Shown here piece after piece: positions 34,044 through 46,734 of a stretch of DNA of 64,000 nt. A program made the translations under genes and the position numbers. The notes beneath the pieces were generated by a model. It was not told the origin of the DNA. It saw nothing but the letters and a program-made list of their open reading frames with translations, and made no database searches. Source of the DNA: Mytilus trossulus (Eukaryota > Mollusca > Bivalvia > Mytilida > Mytilidae); assembly GCF_036588685.1 (NCBI RefSeq), contig NC_086375.1, positions 8,363,916-8,427,915 on the forward strand, given 5' to 3'. Position 1 is the stretch's first letter, and the number at the start of each line of letters is the position of its first letter.

Positions 34044-35639
34044 CCTGAATTAAGATTAAGTACTGCAATATCTTTGTTGCTAACAGCTGACTGAAATATT
34101 TTATACAAAATTTATATTTATGAAAATATTTACCTATGTGGGTATAAAAGCAGCAATTTATAGGAAGTCACATCCGGTTGATTACGAAAGAGGTTCGAAA
34201 CCAATATTTCCTTGAATTTGACTGTTGTAATGAAATAATTTGACATCTTAGTGCAATAACAAAAATCTAAGTCATAAACAATTTATCCAGGGTGGTTTTT
34301 TTTTGGTGTTTCTAAAGAATATTTTGGAACATGATTACTAAAGCTTGTACTCAGGAAAAAAGGGGTCCACATTTGATTGACTCCCAGAGATGAATACATT
34401 TTTTTATATGCAATGCCATGTTATGTGAAATTATGCCTATAGTATAAAACTTTACTCCTGCCAAGAATTCTTTGATTTCAACAAAGATAAATTCAGCACA
34501 TTTTTGTTTATAAAATTGTCAATTATACAAAGTCTAAGAGGGAAAATAAATGGTCGTATTACACCTGTACCGAAGGTTGTGTCTAAACGACAAAGATGAA
34601 AATATTAAAGATAACGATTGTATTATCCTTTTTTGTTATGGAAATTCTAGCAGTGATTTATCTTCTCCATTTGTTTTTACTTTAAATTTTTCGATGTTTG
34701 TATTATAATTGTTTGTAAAAATAGGTATTTCAAAAGCTGATATTTGAAACTTATTTTTCCGCCATTTTCATGTTTTGTTTACTTTCCCCCCGAATTTCAT
34801 AATAAGTTAAGCTAGAAGTAGAGGTGAGAGGCCAACGAATATTTCAAAATGATTTAACTAAGAAAGATGTATGCTTTGTTTTCTCTGTGTTTTGTATTGC
34901 AATTGTACAATTATTTAATATTTAACAAAAACATTATACAAATGAAAATATTTACCTTCGTAGCAAAGTTAGTTTCTAATCGACTCCAAAGTTCAAAAGT
35001 TATAAGATAACGATGTTTTATCAAGTTTTGATTCATACAACTAGCGGTATTTAAAACACTGATAATAGTATTCGATATGGGGTTGTTTATTCTGTTTACA
35101 TTTTTTTTTTTATCAATTTCTGTTTTGATACTTTTTTTTTTACATTACCCAATTAAAAACGTGGAATGACCTTTTGTAATAATGTTTCAAAAGAATTGAA
35201 CGGAGATATATACAAAGTTTTTTATGCTTTAATTTTAAACAGTGGCATAATACGATACTAAAAATTCCAAAATTCCAAATGTTAAACTCGAAATTGAAAA
35301 CGCGAAAATGGGAAATGACAAAATCAAATACGGTGTAACGAATTCAGGTTGTGTTTGCCCATTTAGTGGCTATGTGAGTATGAAGTTGTCTAGATTCTAG
35401 ACTGTAAAGAAATAAATATATTTGTCTGGTGTCTTCTTGTTATATAATGACTTTCAACTATCGAAATTACAGGTCATCTAAAACATTATCATTAATTGTG
35501 TAGTACTGACGAACTATAAGTTACTTTTCTTTTATTTAATACAGTTGTACTTTGATCTCATATTGAAAAGTGGAATTTATTCAGAAAACTCTGAGGCGCA
35601 TTGATTTTCTACATCACCTATACAGAAAAGATCTCAAAC
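34044..35639. other. No gene seen
   Basis: AT-rich. It has poly-T runs near 35100 and 35140 and repeats of an ATGAAAATATTTACC word (34125 and 34945). Nothing coding was recognised. Confidence 0.45.
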
Positions 35640-36110
35640 AGTAGAGAATAGACAGGAACATGTCAAAAAGACAACTGCGCATCCAGATCGGGCTTCAGGC
35701 GGTCCCTACACAAATATGTTTACTCAAAATACTAACAAAGGTAAGGAGTTCCCTACTTGAAACATATAAAAAAGAAGATGTGGTATGATTGCCAATGAGA
35801 CAACTATCCACAAAAGACCAAAATGACACAAACATTAACAATTATAGGTCACCGTACGGCCTTCAACAATGAGCACAGCCCATACCGCATGTCCTTTTTG
35901 AAACATGCTGAAAAGGCATGTTTTGTGAGATCTTAATCCTCTCCTATACCTTTAGCCAATGTGGTATAAAAACACAAAGCAAAAAAGCAGTCCGATGTTG
36001 GAATAGAAAACAGAAGAAGCTATGCAAAATGAAAGTGATACATACATAAACAATTGACTACTAACTATTACTGATATGCCAGCCTCAGACCTTGATTAAG
36101 GATTAAGTAA
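35640..36110 (+). repeat. Family B copy with nested family A head
   Basis: Family B words at 35640-35757 and 35905-36110 are split by a family A head (35766-35890). TTGAAACAT occurs on both sides of the insert (near 35757 and 35899), which looks like a target duplication. The order therefore shows that A inserted after B. Confidence 0.65.
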
Positions 36111-36749
36111 CATAATTCAAAAAGCTTCCACATTCTATATTTAAATTTCATTAAAATCATTATTTTATCACTAATAAACAAAAAAATTAAGAATCTAAAT
36201 TATCAGAATCTGTTCTTAAGATAACGTAGCCTCAAAAACGAAAAAAGTTTGATCCATGATTATTGAATATGAAAAAATGCTTACACATTGGCCAGTGTAG
36301 GTTTTTATCTACATATTACTCGATAAACGTATTACTTAATAAAAAAAGCCTAAATTTTGATTCGCGGTATTTATCAATAAAATGGAAATAAACCCTACTT
36401 AACTGACATATAAGACAAACATGAAATGCACCTGAAGCAATGAACTCATTCCTCAAAAGTAATACATAACAAAATAATATTTAGCTAACAAAAGAAACAT
36501 CATAACTGTATACATGAGTTGTGGGTGTATAAATACCGAGACACGTCGTATTTGGGAATAGGTCACGCTCGATACTTAGCAGGCAGACAAAAAAAATGGT
36601 AAACCACATTCTAAAACGTGGTAAAAACACATCGTATATATATCAATCAATTCATGATGGTGTCCATAAAATTTACGGAGTATCAAAAATACTCTTTGAT
36701 AAAAAAAAAACCAATGATCGTCCTATTTTATAATTATTATGCTGAATAG
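36111..36749. other. No gene seen
   Basis: AT-rich, non-coding, no recognised repeat family. Confidence 0.4.
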
Positions 36750-37060
36750 TTATCAAAGGTACCATGATTATGAGTTTAAGACTCATTGGTGACGCTCTGA
36801 TGTAAAAAGTAAGAAAGCCAAAAAAGTATTAAGTTGAAGAGCATTGTGGACCAACAATTCCAAGATAATTTATGGCTGGGATAAGAAAATCCTTTGTATT
36901 TCGAAAAGTCATAATTTTGCAAACAGTAAATTTATAAAAATGATAATTGGGCTGGTGATACCCAATCATGTAAATAGTTATCAAAGGTACCAGGATTATA
37001 ATTTGATACACCAGACGCGCATTCCGTCTACATTGGACTGAGCAATGACGCTCTAATAAA
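36750..37060 (-). mobile_element. Decayed retrozyme
   Basis: GTTATCAAAGGTACCA starts the segment and recurs at 36977. The body has TATTAAGTTGAAGAGCATTG and GGGCTGGTGATACCC. The minus-strand hammerhead at 37008-37051 is mutated in its core (CTGATGA changed to TTGCTCA). Confidence 0.65.
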
Positions 37061-37739
37061 AAGGGGGTGTTTTTCTTAACTTATATTGGAAAGCTGAAAG
37101 CCAAGAATAAAGAGAATCAATTCATTCTTTTTTTAGCTCGGACAATATCAAAAAGGTTTGTTATAAATCATGTTAAAATTGAATAACTGTCTTCAGAGCT
37201 GTTGATACAATCGAGAACTAATATTTCATCAGCAATGGAATATGTATTGATATTAAAATGAAATGAATCTTTATAAATTTTACAACTTCATAGGACTTTT
37301 CTGCATTTTCCTCCAAATCAACGCTCATCATATGCAGCAATCAAAGGCAAATGAAGAGCAGAGATGATAGAGCCTCTTTTTTCCCACAATTTATTAATTT
37401 AAATCCGAGCAATCGTAAAATTTGGCGATGAACATATCAAGAGGTAATGCAGTGCAATATATGATATGCAATTTAATACCATGGCTTGCTATCTCTTAAA
37501 ATTTAAAATGACAGTAAAATAAAAGTCTCTCTTTATCCTTCTATATGGTGGGTTGTCTTTGGCAAGGGTGTGGTCAATTACATTCATTTCATTGAAAAAG
37601 TCTTAATAGGATTCCCTTATAAATATCATGAAATACGTTTGGCATAATTGCAATAATTTGACAGCATCTAGGTAGACTCAAAAATGCATGAGTGATGGTC
37701 TATCTATCAACTCCAACAACACTGGTCAACTCAGATATT

Positions 37740-37935
37740 CCAATTGTATTGTCAGTTCTACAATCTGGTGGATTGTTTGGTTCTTGTTGTTTATTCTTTA
37801 GTTTTCTATGTTGTTTCATGTGTACTATTATTTGTCTGTTTGTCCTGTTCATTTTTAGCCATGCCGTTGTCAGTTTATTTTCGATTTATGAGTGTGACTG
37901 TCCGTCTGGTAGCTTTTGTCCCTCTTTTACTTATC
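37740..37935 (+). mobile_element. Family T retroelement tail fragment
   Basis: TTTCTATGTTGTTTCATGTG, GCCATGCCGTTGTCAG, CGATTTATGAGTGTGACTG and CTGGTAGCTTTTGTCCCTC occur in the usual order. The 79-83 aa frames across it are by-products. Confidence 0.6.
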
Positions 37936-39620
37936 TATTCTGATTTTGTTTTTTTGAATTGTTCAATCAGTAAGTTTAAATGAAAAAGAAGATGTTGTAT
38001 GATTGCCAATGACACAACTCAGGACAAGAGAATAAATAACGTATAAATGACAACCACAGGTCACTCTACGATCTTCACCAATGAACAAAACCCATATTGG
38101 TCACAACTTTTTGGAACTTATGATCCTCAATGCTCTTCAACTATGTACTCGGCTTCAAACTTTTTTCATCTGTGCGTCACTGGCTAGTCTTGAGTGAACG
38201 AAACGCACGTCTGGCATATTAAATTTCAAACCAGGTACATTTTGTTAGCTATTATTCATGTGTTTTCTCTGTCCTATATTTTCTCCAATTTATTTGTATT
38301 GAAGTCCAGTCATGTAATGCTGTCATTTTAATGTTATATTTAGCATTGTCATTAAAGCGAGAGGTTTGGCATGCCACAAAAACCAGGTTAAACCCACCAT
38401 ATGTTTCTTAAAATGTCCTGTACCAAGTCCGAAAAATTGCCGTTGTTTTATTATAGCTCGTTTCTGTGTATGTTACATTTAAATGATGTGTTTTTGTTGT
38501 GCCGTAGTTGATGCGTTTCCCTCAGTTTTAGTTTGTAACCTGATTTGTTTTATTCTCAATCGATTTATGAATTTCGAACAACAGTGTACTACTGTTACCT
38601 TTATTAACTGCATAGTCAGCTTTAAAAAGCCCCGAAATGACAAATGAGTTAAAGAATCCTTAATGGGGACAGGCATACACCGAATGTGGTGGGGTATAAC
38701 TTGTTTGCCCGCGTCCTATCCGCCCCCAACCTGGGTCAGAAGTTTAAAAGTAAAAAATAAACACAAACTATGAAAAACAGTTGAAATAGGTTTAACTCAT
38801 CAGATAGATACAAATGAAAACACTTCAAACAAAAACACAGAGTGGCCGTGAACAGATATTTATACATCATAACACTCATAAGTTAAAATGAAACGAACCC
38901 ACAGAAAACTGTCTCAGTAGTGCTTGCTCTTATAGGAGCAAGCGTAAATGATATAACCGTAATGTCTCCCTGATTACAATAATTGCTTTGCTGTATATTG
39001 ATATTGAAACATTCCCCATTTCAATTCTCATTTTTATATATACTCTCGTTAAATGAAAACAGTCATACTATATGGTAGTATTTTATGAGGTATTGGTACG
39101 AACTTGTTTTACATTTTTCAATCTCAATTTAACAAATGCCGGTTTCTGTGGTTAACAAGGATAGCGGCAAAAACTAAAATAATTGACACTTCTTATATAT
39201 AAAAAAGAAGATGCGGTATGATTGCCAATGAGACAACTATCCACAAAAGACCAAAATGACACAAACAATAACAATTATAGGTCACCGTACGGTCGATTCA
39301 AACTAAGTTTTAACCTCAAACTAATTGCAGCAGACAATGTTTTAGTTCTAATCTATAGCAGTAAGCCTTAATATTACAGACAAAAGTACCATAAAATCTA
39401 ACTTGAGAAAAAATCAGCATTTTATTTTCCTCTGAAAATTAACATGGAAAGGGAAATAAAAAAAATAATGTGAAAATTTGGTATTGTCTATATCTTTATA
39501 TCGTTTCCCTCGGTTTTGGTTTGTTACCCCGATTTTGTTTTTTGTCCATGGATTTTTGAGTTTTGAACAGCGGTATACTACTGTTGCCTTTATTTATATA
39601 TTTGTTAAGCATCTACCTTA
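37936..39620. repeat. Mosaic of repeat fragments, no gene
   Basis: In order: a family A scrap (37985-38090), a retrozyme end with a decayed plus-strand hammerhead (38174-38217, core CTGGCTA) and the CCTGTACCAAGTC repeat (38270-38620). A family A tail follows (38610-38900), then a family A head (39195-39290) and another TTTTGAACAGCGGTATACTA repeat end (39490-39600). Confidence 0.55.
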
Positions 39621-40294
39621 TTTAAAGAAACTTTAAACAAAAAAAAAAAGAATATTTATATATATGCTTAATTATTTTTATCAAATTTGAGATCCTTTAC
39701 CTTGACATGTTGACAAATTCAATAAATGGTCAACCAATAAATTACAAATTCTAGATTGTAGCTTTTTAAAATATATGAAAACGCATCTAAAAGTGTTTGT
39801 TACACTGTAAAAACCACCAGAATATCAAGAATTAATACATTATGTTGAATAGAAGCGGTAGAGTTATAATTTTGAATATTTTTTTTATTGATATTTCTGC
39901 CTTTTTGCAGAGTTATCTGCCTTTTCAATGCAAACCTTCATAGGAATTTTAAATCGTGATTTTTAGTCTTCCTCACGTTAGATTTTGTGAGAATTTTTTC
40001 TGTGTATGTTAAGGGTATAATGCTTAAAGAATACAATCGTTTTCTGTTGCAATAACTTTAAGGCTAGGGCCAAATTTATGTTAGATTGACTGGACACTAT
40101 TACGAATCATGATATAGTTATATAAGGAAGAACGACCGACCGATTGGTTGACCAATACGGCGTGTCTATGTCTTCGCTGACTTCGCAACATTTCACGGTC
40201 TAATATGTGAAGATTCCAGATAATTATAAATCGTTTGATTACCAATTGCAATTTTTTCTCAATTGTTATCTGTTGACTGAGTATTTACATGGCG
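39621..40294. other. No gene seen
   Basis: AT-rich, non-coding. Confidence 0.4.
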
Positions 40295-40437
40295 GGTTAA
40301 GCATCATCACTAGAAGATCCTTCCTCCATCGATGCATCTGGTTTCGCTCTTTTCGGGTTTGATGGGAATACTTCAGTTTTGTATCTTCTGATCGATTTTT
40401 CTTTGATCGTTTTTATACAGATTATACCGCTTGTTTT
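40295..40437 (-). other. Possible C-terminal coding exon
   Basis: A minus-strand frame of about 46 codons ends in a stop at 40295-40300. Its composition is unlike random AT-rich frames: a basic stretch (KEKSIRRYKTEVFP), then NPKRAKPD, then the acidic, serine-rich end MEEGSSSDDA. This looks like the tail of a real protein. No strong acceptor was found upstream and no protein family is recognised, so it may also be a fragment of a processed pseudogene. Confidence 0.3.
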
Positions 40438-41739
40438 TCAGTTTGAAGGGTATTACATTATTCATTTGAGGGAACCTTTAAAGCTTGCTCTTTTGTGCGA
40501 GCAATGGCTCCGTGTTGAACGCTTTACTTTGAATATATAATGATTTACGTTTACATTTACGTAAGTACATATGAAAATCCCTAGGGCTTGGACATTACAA
40601 AAAGCTAACAAAGGGTTTAAAACTTCACAATACACATGTTAGGTTACTCTGATCGGGTTAACCAGTTTTTCAACTTAATGTTTATCAAAAAGTCCTTTGC
40701 TATATTTCGAAAAAAAAAAATCAATTTACATTTAATTTAGTAACCTATATAGTTTATCTTAAGTTAACCTGGAAGTAAGGGTAGTAAGGGTTATACATTT
40801 TTTCTGTACAATACGCTGTCACCTGTATAGATAATTTAATTGATTCGAAGTATTTAAAGAGATATTTTTTCTTCATTTGAGTTTCGCGATTTGATATATA
40901 ACTAGGCAAAGTGTTTTTAGTAGTGTGACCTTTATGTAATAAAATATATTTTGTATTGATTAAAGTTCTAACGTCGTCTATATATATTCTTAATTATTCA
41001 TATTGTTAAAATGGTTCGTAATATGCTATATGTATACACTGTACATATATTGTAATATACTGACAAGCAGTAAGGCTCTCGGTTAATAAAGAATAGAAGT
41101 CTTAAAATGTCGATGCATGGTTATTTTTTACCAGCTGGAATAGTATCGGTCTGATTTAAAATTATGAATTTTTTAAAATATTTAAATAAAATTCAAAAAA
41201 AATAAAATCTGTAATGATGCTTATTTTTTTTTTTTATCAAAATGAAATTCTAAACTAAATTACAAAGGATATCTAAAACATTTGCACGTTTAAAGAGGTG
41301 TGTTACGAATAATGTTTGTTGTTTATATTATTTCAATTTCCAAGGTTACAACCACTGAAGCAAATATATTGGCAATGTGAATGGTTATATCTTTATTGTA
41401 AACTCTTCGATGCGGTTGATACACATTTATTTAATCTGGTGGGAATTACTATCTGTAAACGGTGACAAAAAAGTAAGTGTTCTAAATTCTACTATATACA
41501 TGAACGACTAAAAGTGTATGAAACAATCAATAAAATAAAAATGAAACATTGAAAGTAATTATCTATCAATAATTTGGATAACATATATCCTTCATCAGTG
41601 TTATTATGATGTAAAATGAATCATATAAATCTATTCTGATTAAATTATGACAATCCTGAAATTTTTGCAATAAAACAGTTACAACCGAACACAAAAATGC
41701 TTGTACAATTCTCAAATTTCAAAAATGACGTTTGTTAGA
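40438..41739. other. No gene seen
   Basis: AT-rich, non-coding. No named repeat was recognised. Confidence 0.4.
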
Positions 41740-41880
41740 TTACCGTAGCCGTATTTGATTCAACTTTTTGGAATGTTTGGTACTTAATGCTCTTCAACTT
41801 TGAACTTGTTTGGCTTTATAACTATTTTGATCAGAGCGTCACTGATGAGTTTTATATATACGAAACGGGCGTCTTGTAAT
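41740..41880 (+). mobile_element. Retrozyme fragment with hammerhead
   Basis: GCCGTATTTGATTCAACTTTTTGGAA, then CTCTTCAACTTTGAAC, then a plus-strand hammerhead at 41836-41879. The core is intact (CTGATGA, GAAA). However, the 3' strand of stem I is TTGTAA and no longer pairs well with GCGTCA, so it is probably inactive. Confidence 0.65.
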
Positions 41881-42704
41881 CTATATAGTCTATAAACTAT
41901 ATAGCTATTAACAACAAAGGCTGCTAAGATGTGCTTCAAATAAAATTTAGAAGCATATCTTTTCACGAACCCCCTTATTCATTTGCAAGCGGAAAATAAG
42001 CGGAAAACATTTCAGAGCAAAATTCGAAAATAAAAAAAAACCTTGATACCCATTCTCTCAGACTGAAATATAACAATGCCTCATGGTACTTAATTACGTT
42101 GGATAAATATTTTACCCTTAGTATTTAGGTGTGTTCAAATCTATATAAGGGTGAAGTCCATCCCCTAGTTTTCGTGAGGAATGGTCATTCACATAGGAGT
42201 ATTTGAAAAAAAGAATTTATATTTTTGTTATTGTTGCAAACATGAAAAATTTGAAGCGGACGGTTTGCCCAATTTCTGTTGTGACATGGATTTATTCCGT
42301 CAATAATGTTGTTGTTTTTTTTGCATTTAGTACTGGTTCATTTTTGTCAGAGATATTATGTAATGAAATTATATGTTACTTTTGTAGATTATCGTTGATC
42401 ATTTTAACGAGATTGATTTTCTCGCTTGAGCCGGGACGGCGAAAGTGAGAAAGGCAATCGAGTTGAGGTGACCAATGATAATCTGTTTATCGCTATTTTA
42501 CCTACGACGACGTTGTCAATTTCATGTCAATTTCGTTAGCAACGCCACGTGCCTGCTTAGTTTGTAGCGATCATTTTCCATCTTAAGCGAGTAACATGAC
42601 ATAAGAAATTATCACAAAAAAGATCAAAGGAAAAATGCACAAAATAGCGATAAATTTGTCTATTTGTCTTTTTTTTAATTTATTGTGCACATATTTAGTC
42701 TACA

Positions 42705-42843
42705 CTATGCCATCAAGACACCAGTATTCAATAGTGCAGAATCGTCAGGTAAAACAATGTCTTCATCTTTTAATGGCTTATCAGACATCTTTTCAGGAAA
42801 TTTATACTGACCAGTCATCCTTTGCCAGCATTTTGGTATCATC
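42705..42843 (-). CDS. Probable terminal coding exon, protein not recognised
   Basis: A strong acceptor on the minus strand (pyrimidine-rich ACTTGTTTTCCAG ending at 42844) opens into 45 codons ending in TAG at 42705. The peptide is well formed: PKCWQRMTGQYKFPEKMSDK, then PLKDEDIVLPDDSALL, ending GVLMA. Composition and the splice signal support a real last exon. Earlier exons would lie at higher coordinates on the minus strand, but none was found before the repeat-rich 43.2-44.8 kb region. I do not recognise the family. Phase at the acceptor would be 1. Confidence 0.45.
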
Positions 42844-43265
42844 CTGGAAAACAAGTATGAATAAGTTATTATCAAGTAAACAAATACATGCATCAAACTG
42901 TGATGAATGTTATATATACGTTGAATGTTCACATTAAACAGTGAATTTTAACTAATTTACTATCTGATTGATATTGAATTTACTTTGCATCGTTATTTAT
43001 TATTAATAAAATTATACCAGCGTGGGTTTAACTAGCACAGTAAACCTTTGATAGACAGAGTTTAAAAGTCTGTTCACCTATTTACATTATTCATCAAATT
43101 GAAAGGATATAGATTTATTAACTCAAGAAAATAAATGTGAAATTGCCCAATATGGTCCGAATAAATGTATAGTCCGGCTCGAAGTAGACTGTTCGGCTAT
43201 ATTTATACGGTCCAGACCGTACGTACAGTCCCAATACTGATATGGTCTGGAATATAAACATACAT

Positions 43266-43745
43266 GTGTGTACATCATAGAAGAGGGGCGAAAGATACCA
43301 GAAGGACAATCAACCTCATAGATCGAAAACAAACTGACAACACCATGGTTACAAAAGATAAAAGCAAACAGACAAACAATAGTACTCAAGAAACAACATA
43401 GAAACTAAAGAAAAATAAACACCAACCCCATCAAAACTGGGGTGATCTCAAGTGCTCAGGAACGGAAAGCAGATCCTTCTCCACATGTGGCACCCGTCGT
43501 TTTGTTAATGGTATTACAAATCCGGTAAATAGTCTAATTCGGTAGGTCACATTCGGGAAACGTGAAGGGTATTGTAGTTACAACATAAGGAACATATCCG
43601 ATATTATCTGTAAAACGGTGTTCCGTAAAGGTCAACCATCCCGTGATGGCGTCCGTAAATTTACGAAAGGATGATTTCAACTTCACCATTTGGAACTCTC
43701 AGTTTGATCATTTTGAGCAGCAACCATGTATTAGGTAAATCATGA
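43266..43745 (-). mobile_element. Family T retroelement 3' region
   Basis: On the minus strand this runs from GAGAGTTCCAAATGGTGAAG through GGACGCCATCACGGGATGG and GCCACATGTGGAGAAGG to CGATCTATGAGG and CTGGTATCTTTCGCCCCTC. It is the longest family T tail in the window outside the 27-kb inverted repeat. Frames within it are broken. Confidence 0.6.
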
Positions 43746-43914
43746 TAGAAAACACAAGCCCGAGAATAACGTATCAATTGGAAATTCAAAACAAGTGAAA
43801 GTTAGAGCTATTTTTAAATTTAAATACATGCACAATGGATCTGTACAATGTGATATCCCTTAGGAACTTGTTTTAGCAAAAATTAAGAGTATGGAACACA
43901 GCATAAAATTGAGA

Positions 43915-44155
43915 ATGAAAATGGGGAGTGTGTCTAAGAGACAACAACACGACCATAGAAAAAACAGCAGCAGAAGGTCACCAACAGGTCTTCAATGTAG
44001 CGAGAAATTCACGCACCTAGGGGCGTCCTTTAGCTGACCCCGAAACAAATATATACTAGTTCAGTGATAATGAACGCAATACTAAACTCCAAATTGTACA
44101 CAAGAAACTGAAGTTAAAATAATACAAGACTAACAAAGACCAGAGGCTCAACTGA
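43915..44155 (+). repeat. Dispersed repeat family B
   Basis: GAAAATGGGGAGTGTGTCTAAG through CAACAGGTCTTCAATGTAGC to ACCAGAGGCTC, collinear with other copies and then truncated. A retrozyme 3' end with half a hammerhead (CGTCTGGCGTATAAAATT, 44206-44270) follows closely. Confidence 0.65.
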
Positions 44156-44529
44156 AATGAATTAGACCTATTTGTTTTCAAATCTGCAGCTATAAACGTT
44201 ATAAACGTGACAACGGGCGTCTGGCGTATAAAATTAGAATCCTGGTACTTTTGATAACTATTAGCAACAAAAATATTTAATTTTATTATATTACAAAATC
44301 ATAACAACATATACTAATGATAAATTTATTTGAAATTATGACATGTCAGAAGCAACATGAATGTTTAACACTCATATTCATTAGAACATTTTATGTATGG
44401 AGCGCGGGAGGGTGAAAATGTGGAAATGAATATAGTGTTATTCAAAATCAATTTGTCGGTCATGCTCTTAGTGCATCAACGAAGGATTAGTAGACACACC
44501 AGCAGCTGCCCTTAGTCAATGCACTACTC

Positions 44530-44790
44530 TTGAGGCCAGAAAAAAGCTTGTCACATGTTGACGTAAAGCGCTCTACCCTGGACTATTGTTGTTTTTTGTC
44601 TACGACATATCGAGTTATCCTGTGCTGTTGCAATTTGTTGATAAATGTTTTTAGTCCCTATAGAGTTGACTTACGCACATTAAATCAAACCACGATGTCA
44701 TCAATACTCATGCCGGCATCAACCATTCCAAGAGCCATCTGGCGGTCATTTTTGGAGAGGCCTATTTGACGCCCAATGCAATTTTCCCAA
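44530..44790 (-). pseudogene. Tc1/mariner-type transposase N-terminal fragment
   Basis: On the minus strand from about 44785, one frame reads GRQIGLSKNDRQMALGMVDA, then GMSIDDIV. This matches the first helix-turn-helix of Tc1/mariner-like transposases (RQxGLSENDRxxALGMLxAG type). It then meets an in-frame stop and frameshifts. The catalytic DDE domain is absent, so this is a relic. The plus-strand 79-aa frame over the same bases is its shadow. Confidence 0.55.
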
Positions 44791-45067
44791 ACTTTTATGT
44801 GTTTTTCTTACCAATGGTGTGCTTCTGAACGTTAGTGCCAAAAATAAATAAATTTCGTTTTAAAAGTACAGGTAGAGCAGGTAAAACAGCAATTACATGT
44901 GCTAAAAACTAAGGATTATATCAATGATGTTTAGTAAAAAAAAATCCAGAAACAACAAAACAAAATTTGAAAAAAAAGTGTTGCTAACCTTTTTTTGGCT
45001 CAGTATATGTTACATCGTTTTATCAAATGCAGTTTCATTGTTTTTTGCAGGTATATTGTAAAGAACA

Positions 45068-45222
45068 ATGCATCGTTTAATTCTCGTTATCATAAACATT
45101 GCTTTGAAAAATACAGTAAATGGGTGTCCAGTTGAATGTAGATGCACTGGAACGTCGATCAATTGCATTAAAAGAAATCTTACAACAGTGCCGTCTGATA
45201 TTTCTTATTCGACAACCTGATT
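45068..45222 (+). pseudogene. Leucine-rich-repeat gene, first coding exon with in-frame TGA
   Basis: The exon encodes a hydrophobic leader (about residues 2-17), then an LRR N-terminal cap: CPVECRC with C20, C24, C26 and C33, followed by NLTTVPSDIS. It ends at a GTGAGT donor (45223), leaving two bases of a codon, exactly the phase of the later LRR exons. Codon 51, just before that donor, is TGA where family members have a residue before a leucine (CGA arginine would differ by one base). The message would stop after about 50 residues, so the allele is probably null unless the base is a sequencing error or a variant. LRR proteins with this cap are usually secreted or cell-surface. Confidence 0.7.
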
Positions 45223-46734
45223 GTGAGTAGTAACATTTATAAAATAAATTATATAATCTAATAAAATACTTTTCATTCCAGTGCACGGGAAGCATATTTT
45301 TGAAATGTGATCTATAAAGAAATATATTGATTATTGCAACCAGAAAAAAAAATTTAATTAAAATACAAGTCACAATCAAAACAAAAGTTGATGAAAATGA
45401 AAACGCACCAGTACAACATTGGTCTGAAACCGTGATATTAGTGTGATAAAGGCTGAATTTGCTGTAAGAAAAAAAACCAGTTTGATATTTTACGCTTACT
45501 GTCTCCTTTCCTTTGATAGTAATTGTAGGCATTTAAGATCTGATAAGACATGTCAAAATTACCAAGAATGATTTTTCTTGCGTTTTATTCAGATACATAC
45601 AGAACATCTTAATCATACTCATATTTCGAATGTTTATTCTTATTTGTCTGTTCAGTTTTGTTCCTTGTGCATGTAGCAGGAACGTCGTCTCTTACGTTTG
45701 ACTGAAGTTATGAATTACATCTACGGTTAACTGTACAATATATAGATGTTCGTATATATTTCAATTTCATTTTTGCCTATCTATTTCGTTAAATACTAAA
45801 ATAAATGATAAAAAAATCACAAAAAGTACTGAACTCTGTGGAAAACTCAAAACGGAAAAACCTTAATCAAAATAAAAGTTAAAACATATAAAACATCAAT
45901 AAATTTCCAATGAGACCATTGAATTAGATATGAAAACTTTTTCCTGATAAAAGTGTATGGAATGGGATGTAGTGTTTAGAGTAAAAAAGTTCATAACCGT
46001 CAATAAAATTAAAAGCATCAAGAGCACGCATATTATCTAACACCTTTCAAAATAATTAGACACTCCAAAAATAATAAAAAAAAATTATAACAAAAGTTGA
46101 TAACAAGGTCTTTGATAAAGGTAAGAAACAATAACATATTACTGATGAGTCTTTTGTAGACAAAATGAGCGTCTGGCGTATTAAATTATATGCCTGGTAA
46201 TCGTAAACTATTAATAGTATAACTTTCAAATTTACTTTCAGAGTTGTCCATTCGTTTAATGTGTTTTATCATTTAATTTTGCCATTTGATTCCGTTTTGA
46301 ATTTTTCCTCGGAGTTTAATTTTTTTTGTGATTTTACTTTTTACTAAATGCAGAGATGAAACGAAACTGAAATTGATGTAAGGTGTAATTTAGGCAATCG
46401 GGACGTAGTCAGAACTTTGAAATATTGGAACAGGCTTTAAGTTGAAAAGTGGCAAAGAAAAAATGAATAAAAAAGTTGGTGTACATCTCAATATTCAGGA
46501 ATACAGAGGAAACAAACATCATGATTATGTTCCTTCATCGAAAATTAGAGTAATAGTAAATAGTTACGAAAAGTACCAGGCTTTCAATTTGATACACAAG
46601 ACGTGCGTTTCGTCTACATTATACTCATGAGTGACGTTCAATATAGTTTAAAAGGCCAACAAGTATAAAGTTGAAAGACAATGAGGACCTAAATTCCAAA
46701 AAGTTGTGTCAAATTCGGCTGAGGTAATCTATAT

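Noticed and set aside
44530-44769. 79-aa plus-strand frame
   Set aside because: It is the shadow of a Tc1/mariner-like transposase fragment read on the minus strand.
45218-45220. TGA in the LRR exon as a selenocysteine codon
   Set aside because: The position is an ordinary variable LRR residue, not a redox site, and no selenoprotein LRR family of this type is known to me. A point mutation is simpler.
45077-45532. 151-aa minus-strand frame
   Set aside because: It lies antisense to the LRR cap exon and its intron, and the translated peptide has no domain.
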